Source of the DNA: Rhizomucor pusillus
Lineage: Eukaryota; Mucoromycota; Mucoromycetes; Mucorales; Lichtheimiaceae
Direction: 5' to 3'
Length of the DNA: 28,106 nucleotides
Assembly (NCBI GenBank): GCA_900175165.2
Contig: FWWN02000374.1
Span: 1-28,106, forward strand
The notes under the pieces are model-generated. The model was not told where the DNA came from, did no database searches, and saw only the letters and a list, made by a program, of their open reading frames with translations. Numbering within the stretch: the first letter of the stretch is position 1; each line of letters begins with the position of its first letter. Made by a program: the position numbers and the translations under genes. This document shows positions 23,211 to 28,106 of the stretch, piece after piece.

Positions 23211-24264
23211 TCAATCCACGAGATGGCCTTTGCAACTTTCCTTGATCGGCTGGTACCGGAAATCGTCAATTTCGTCACCGATGCCGTCGTCGTCAAACGG
23301 CTCGCAATCCTCTTGCCATCCTCGGATGCCTTCTAGATAATTCTCCTGAAGACTAGCTCGGTACTCTTCTAGCTTCTCCATGTTTTCAATAGCCAGGTCT
23401 CGACTCCTGCGTTGTATCTCTCGACCGCGCATCGACATTTCGTGTGCATGCCGCAGTGCCGCATCCAGCAAGTCGCCGGTTGCTGTTACCAACTTGCCCA
23501 TAATCACTCTGAGTATGTGATTATACCAAAAAGAGATGAGTGGCACAGACTGAATGAGTCCTATATTAAATGATCGGTTGATCAGCAGCATTTTTCACAA
23601 ATGCAACAGTTTTGTCATGTGAACCTTCTAGCGTCCAGCTATCTTCTTGACGATATATCTTTAGCAGACCGCTATCTTGCTCTGTCTCTCGGAAATGCAA
23701 GGTTGTAATGGATGGCACTTGGAGGTGGACGAATGCAGGAAATATACTTGGTGAGAGGTTCTGTGTAAGGTGGACAACGGCTGTTCGCCTGTAAAGATTC
23801 AATTTCTCTCTCACGTGAATACACGTTTTCCCTCGGCTTTGTTATTATTCCTGGAAATGTTACCCATCAAACACAATGTTGTTGATAGTCGGTGGCTGTC
23901 TGTTGAGTGCCTGCCACACTGTATATACGCTTGGTCGCTTTTCTGTTAGATCAAGGAAGACTACGCGTGTGTGCGACACGTTTTCCCCTGCAATCGCAGA
24001 CGACTCTTCTAACTTACTACTGAATGTTACTGATTCCTTCCGTACTCATCACAGGCGATGTTAAAACGGCATTGTCAAAGTAGTAGTACTCCAGTATTCG
24101 TTTCCACTTGATAGTGCTGTAAGAGAAAAGATCTTCAATGATATCTACGAAGCAACGTTGTTGGCACTCGGTTCTCGCGTCGTCAGGTGCAGGAGAGCGA
24201 CATTACTGGTTATAAGGGCGCTTGACGAAGGTTCAAGCTGGGTATTGGATTCGTGATCGGTCAT
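23211..24264 (-). CDS. NTF2-like (SnoaL/SigF-type fold) fungal protein of unknown function
   Basis: Five exons (24264-24207, 24144-24018, 23929-23864, 23788-23625, 23560-23211) give 254 residues. The order of helices and strands, IEDLFSYSTIKWKRILEYYY, FDNAVLTSPVMSTEGISNIQ, VYTVWQALN, INNIVFDGRTAVVHLTQNLS and LLKIYRQEDSWTLEGLIQSV, reads as a cone-shaped NTF2-like domain. That fold often carries small ligands or acts as a scaffold. After it come a hydrophobic stretch VPLISFWYNHILRVIMGKLV and a charged helical tail (MRGREIQRRSRDLAIENMEK) ending in Asp/Glu. I cannot name a catalytic site or partner. The start ATG at 24264 is the only one that splices in frame; the second intron ends at a third AG (CCAAG), chosen by phase. 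The fold assignment is inference. Confidence 0.82.
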
Positions 24265-24833
24265 TGCGTTGTGAAAGGGAGAAAAAAAGCGACGACGACC
24301 GTGGCGGCCGCCGGTTACGCTTGTCGCACGTGGTGCTTACTGGGTTTCGAGCGGCATTGCTTCCAAAATGCGGTGCAACTCTGCAAAGCCTATACTAATA
24401 TGGTCTAATGATAACAACAAACAAGACGTTTCCACTAAGCGTGAACAAATCCAGTTTTCTTGAACCCTATATCTAATTGTTCACGTTGTGAGCGAATATT
24501 ATACCTGATATCAAAGATCTGTAAATACCGGTACTCCTTGGCCCCCAATTTAACAGTTGTAAATTTTAACGAGGAGTGCATTTTTGGAAGGATGAAGATG
24601 TAAGATGCATAAAGTACATACTAAAACGTAAATGTATGTCACTGGAGCTTGGTGTTAGAGATGAACTGAAAAGCATATAGTATTTTCCTCTGTGTGCTTC
24701 TGCCACGTCAAGGAGGAAGATTTGCCACGGCGTCCGAAATTGAACCCGCAGGAAACTTAACTCTCCTCCTACGCACAACACGTAAAGCGCCCTTCGAGCA
24801 GCTCCCCTTACCTCACTTACAATTTATGCTGGC
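24265..24833. promoter_or_regulatory. Divergent intergenic region upstream of Derlin
   Basis: 569 bp between the divergent starts of the NTF2-like gene and Derlin. I see no coding sequence. It carries GCCACGTCA at 24702-24710 and a CACGTGG core at 24328-24334, both bZIP-type sites, plus a NotI-like GC-rich patch at 24303-24314. Confidence 0.5.
24702..24710 (-). promoter_or_regulatory. Possible unfolded-protein-response element (TGACGTGGC)
   Basis: The minus-strand reading TGACGTGGC matches the TGACGTGG core bound by XBP1/ATF6 and related to fungal Hac1 sites. It lies 124 bp before the Derlin ATG. Derlins are classic UPR-induced ERAD genes, which makes the position meaningful, but a nine-base match can be chance. 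Confidence 0.4.
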
Positions 24834-25955
24834 ATGCCGTCACCGCTCGAGACATGGTACACTGACATTCCACCCGTGACACGAATCTACGTTACTGCTG
24901 CGTGTTTGACCAGCTTAGCCGTTGTAAGTTGTCTGCAACGATATCTGTTTAGAGCTGTTTGCCAATAATATACGCATACGTCTCTCAGCAACTCGGCTTT
25001 GTACATCCTTTGCAACTCTGGCTAAACTATGACAGGATCATTTACGGATACCAGGTATGTATACCTTGATTCAATGGTCGCTTATGCTCGTGAAAAATTA
25101 TTAAAAAAGGGCATGCATTACACAACAGTGGTGGCGTTTGGTCACCAACTTTTTATACTTTGGTCCATTATCGATAGACTTTCTATTCCACATGTTCTTT
25201 CTGTAAGTTACATTGCTCTCTGCGAAGCTACGTTGGATATATATTTTTCACACCACATGAATCAGGGCACGATATTCACGGATGATGGAGGAAGGATTCT
25301 TTCGAAACAAAGCAGCAGATTATGTGTGGCTCCTGTTCTTCTCTGCAGTGTCACTCATTGTAGTCACGGTAAATTGTCGAAAAAAAGGAAAGAAGAAAAT
25401 GATGTGATATCACGCTGATGGTTGGAAAAACTAGACTGTTTTACCATACGCATACATGCCTTTTCTGGGATCACCGTTAGCATTCACGATGGTGTATATA
25501 TGGGCTCGGCGTAATCCATACGTGCGACTCAATTTCCTCGGTCTCTTAGTTTTCAGCGCACCTCACTTACCGTGGGTGCTTCTCTGTTTCTCACTGTTAT
25601 TGAGCGGTCAACTGCCTATCGGCGATTTGCTGGGCATCGCTGTAGGACATGTTTACTATTTTTTCCAAGACGTTTGGCCCCGTGATCCAGCAAGTGGCGG
25701 AAGGCGATGGTTGGATACACCCCGAATATTGTATGTTTTTTTTGCGTAAGATGGGACCCAGAATAGTGGATGAACGTGCTAAGATAAATATCTAGTTATT
25801 GGCTGCTAGGCGCCAACGCAACAGCAGCCCAAGAGAGTATCGACATACCTACGACGGCTGAGCAAGAAGAGAATACCAACGATCCAGCAGTAGATAGAGA
25901 GCAAGAAGAAGCAGAGCAGGCAGAAGAAGAGCATGCACAAAGGGCAGAGGAATAA
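24834..25955 (+). CDS. Derlin (DER1-like) ERAD retrotranslocation factor
   Basis: Rhomboid-pseudoprotease membrane protein of the ER that thins the bilayer and moves misfolded proteins to the cytosol for degradation. Six exons (24834-24923, 24989-25054, 25129-25202, 25266-25368, 25435-25730, 25796-25955) give 262 residues. Conserved marks: [37 protein letters not shown], the WR motif in [75 protein letters not shown], and [10 protein letters not shown]. The rhomboid catalytic Ser/His pair is absent, as in all Derlins. The C-terminal tail is a Glu/Ala/Gln-rich acidic helix and shows no obvious SHP box for Cdc48 binding. All six exons close in frame; five introns are 63-74 nt. Confidence 0.95.
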
Positions 25956-26278
25956 ATGAGAGCTGTTGCACGTAAACAAGGTTAACCGCAAATGCTATGA
26001 TGTTACGCGATCGGCACAAAGAGGGCTTATTGATCCTGATTCGCTTACAGAACCAACCATTTGTCCGACGTTGTTGTAACAAGACCTTTTTTGTCCAGTT
26101 TTTTATTTTATTCTTTTCTTTTCTTTTCTCCTTTTCCCTTTTTCCTTTTTTTCACAACTCCATCCACTTAAGCTTCTCTCTACCCTTTTACGTACGCCGC
26201 TGCAAATTTGAAAAAAATAATACTACAGGCAGCCGTGTATCTATACGCACAGTAATACAAAGCCGGTGATATAACCCC
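25956..26278. other. Intergenic region with pyrimidine tract
   Basis: 323 bp between the Derlin stop and the methyltransferase start, both on the plus strand. No coding sequence is seen. A C/T tract of about 50 bp (26098-26151) ends about 130 bp before the methyltransferase ATG and is a likely core-promoter element. Confidence 0.5.
26098..26151 (+). promoter_or_regulatory. Pyrimidine (CT-rich) promoter tract
   Basis: Almost pure T/C stretch upstream of the methyltransferase gene. CT-rich blocks are common near fungal transcription starts. It could instead be the 3' processing region of Derlin. Confidence 0.4.
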
Positions 26279-28106
26279 ATGGGCAACGTGCTGTCAATAA
26301 CTGGGTCCGGAGAACTCAAAAACCCCGCATGAATTGCACATGGCACTTATCTTTTAGCAGCAATAACCAGGTCCCAAAACATTTGCGACCAGCGCGAGTG
26401 AAAAGAAAGAAACATGACGACAGCAGCAGTAACATGATGGTTGTACAATCTCCCCATCATCAGGTCCCACGCGAGCACGCTGACGTTGTCCACCACCACC
26501 ACCACGAGAAACAAGAACAGGCGGCAAAGGCCACCCTGCCTGCCAGAGACTTGATAATTGGCGACGGGCCCCGCGGCGCTTTTTTATGGCTCCAGGGACG
26601 CCGGTACAACTACAATGCCGAGACTGCAAGTATTCACACAGAAGAAGCGTGCGCAAGCATGCAACTAATTATTATTATTATTATTAACATGCAGAATTCG
26701 CTCTACCCACTGCCAAACGATCAGAAAGAGTTAGACCGATTACGCGTGTTCTACTATCTTTTGCGCTGGGCGTTTGGAGGGTAATCAGCTCTAGTGCTGC
26801 CGCTGCTGCTGCTGCGGACAAATTTATGCTAAAGATATATACCTAGACTTATCACTGCCCCAGTTGAACCGAAACTGCGCAAAGGCATACATGTGCTCAA
26901 CGTAGGAGCTGGTCCAGGAATTTGGGTACGTTTCAAAGCCAAGCAACAACAGCAACGTCAAGGATTGCAATTGATGATAAAATGAAATTTCAAATCTTAG
27001 ATCGGCCATCCGGTCATTGATATGGCGCTAGATTACAGTCGCTCCAAATTTGTCACTGTAGATATCGCAGATCTCCTGCCATATGATTTGTTACCTCACA
27101 TTCGCCACAAATTATCACCGCAAGCATCTGTCGTATCAGAATATCTGCACCAGGAGAATAATGAGCAGTCGCAACAGCGGCAGCAAGCAACGTCCGAGAC
27201 TACGTCGTCAAGTAGCGCGTTTGAAGTAGAATCTGGTGATCGTATCGGTCAACCTATGGGCAGGAACCACGACGGGTTCACACCAGTTCACCCGGCCGTC
27301 CAAGAAATGCATGAAAAGCAGCAACAGCAACAATCATCTGAATCTGCAGTCGATAATACCCTGAAACCGCCACCGCCACTGTCAATAGATATAACAACAA
27401 CACCACCAACGCGCCGTGTATTTAAAAATCTTGATGCATACATAATGAACACTCAAGAGCAACCACTCCCATTCCCTGACAACACCTTTGATTTTGTTAC
27501 GATGCAACTTGTCACAACTTCGTTTCGACGCGAAAACTGGCCGAGCGTCATTCTTGAACTTGTGCGAGTAACGAAGCCTGGAGGATACATCCAGCTGCTA
27601 GATGTTGATTACCACATCCAACCGCTAGGTCCTATCGGACAAGCGTGGGAAGACGACAGTGAGTGTACAATAATTGAGCTAGAATCTGTTCTGTGACGCC
27701 CTGATGTGTGTATATTTGTCACATATAGTTTTGGAGAAAGTAGAGACAGAAATGGGTCTAGCACCTGGCATATCTCGGCATTTTAAGTGGATACTCGAAT
27801 CGTTGGGCCTGGAAAACGTTCGAGATCGGAGGGTATCCATGCCAATTGGAGAATGGGGTCTCGATATCGGTATCTTGTGGCAGCAAAACGTTGAAGCATT
27901 CGTGGAAGCGACGAGACCACTTGTTAGCCAAGGAACGCACGTAACTCTAGAAGAATTAAAGGAGAGGTGGGCCAAGGTGATGGAAGAGCTGCAGGTTGTC
28001 AAGGCATTCAACAATATTCATGCGGCGTGGGCTCGCAAACCGCGGGGAGGAGACTTTGAACCTAACCGTGCTGTCTTTGATCATCTACCAGACCTAGCGC
28101 CACCCT
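26279..28106 (+). CDS. LaeA-like SAM-dependent methyltransferase, myristoylation-type N-terminus (3' end outside window)
   Basis: Class I methyltransferase of the fungal UMTA/LaeA-like kind; the substrate is unknown. Exons seen: 26279-26304, 26358-26625, 26695-26780, 26847-26925, 27001-27658, 27729 to the window edge (about 498 codons, no stop reached). Family marks: GRRYNYNAETNSLYPLPND, ELDRLRVFYYLLRWAFGG, SAM motif I VLNVGAGPGIW (Asn where Asp is usual), LPFPDNTFDFV, and NWPSVILELVRVTKPGGYIQ. Residues about 181-288 are a Gln/Ser/Pro/Thr-rich insertion inside the Rossmann fold. The first exon gives MGNVLS, a good N-myristoylation signal; its donor (GTCCGG) is weak, so the alternative start at 26329 remains possible. 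Intron 26626-26694 is GC-AG and divisible by three. Confidence 0.88.
26667..26687. repeat. ATT microsatellite in a methyltransferase intron
   Basis: A run of ATT units immediately upstream of the acceptor of the GC-AG intron. If the intron is retained, it would encode a run of isoleucines. Confidence 0.75.

Overview
The window is nuclear DNA of a filamentous fungus, most likely an early-diverging, intron-rich lineage such as Mucoromycota. I infer this from the gene content (Derlin, Erv46, EFR3, GH5 exo-glucanase, a fungal SAM methyltransferase) and from dense short introns: about 58 inferred, mostly 50-90 nt, with CTRAY-type branch points. Nothing bacterial, no rRNA or tRNA, no CRISPR array and no intact transposon was seen. 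All gene models were spliced by hand from conserved protein order, donor/acceptor sites and reading phase. They close exactly in frame but have no transcript support.

Layout. 1-1467: no gene recognised. 1468-2805 (-): CDC123, eIF2 assembly factor. 2806-4707: no supported gene. 4708-6648 (-): 6-phosphofructo-2-kinase/fructose-2,6-bisphosphatase. 6724-9506 (-): meiotic SPO11 with a long N-terminal extension. 9564-10380 (+): small single-pass membrane protein with two PPxY motifs, divergent from SPO11 across 57 bp. 10409-11966 (-): CofD/UPF0052-family protein. 12351-13349: a doubtful ORF and a small secreted cysteine-rich gene that looks frameshifted. 13557-15088 (+): ERV46/ERGIC3. 15299-18470 (-): EFR3. 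19226-19903 (-): unknown hydrophobic/basic protein. 21407-23100 (+): membrane-anchored GH5 exo-1,3-beta-glucanase. 23211-24264 (-): conserved-looking NTF2-like protein. 24834-25955 (+): Derlin. 26279 to the window end (+): LaeA-like methyltransferase with a myristoylation-type N-terminus.

The genes do not form one pathway. Several belong to secretory and membrane biology (ERV46, Derlin, EFR3, the PPxY protein, GH5), with a possible unfolded-protein-response element ahead of Derlin. The strongest unusual signal is in splicing. Five introns, in five different genes, begin with GC rather than GT, each with GCAAGT. There are also several microexons of 8-20 nt, including one of 15 nt that encodes part of the conserved SPO11 core.
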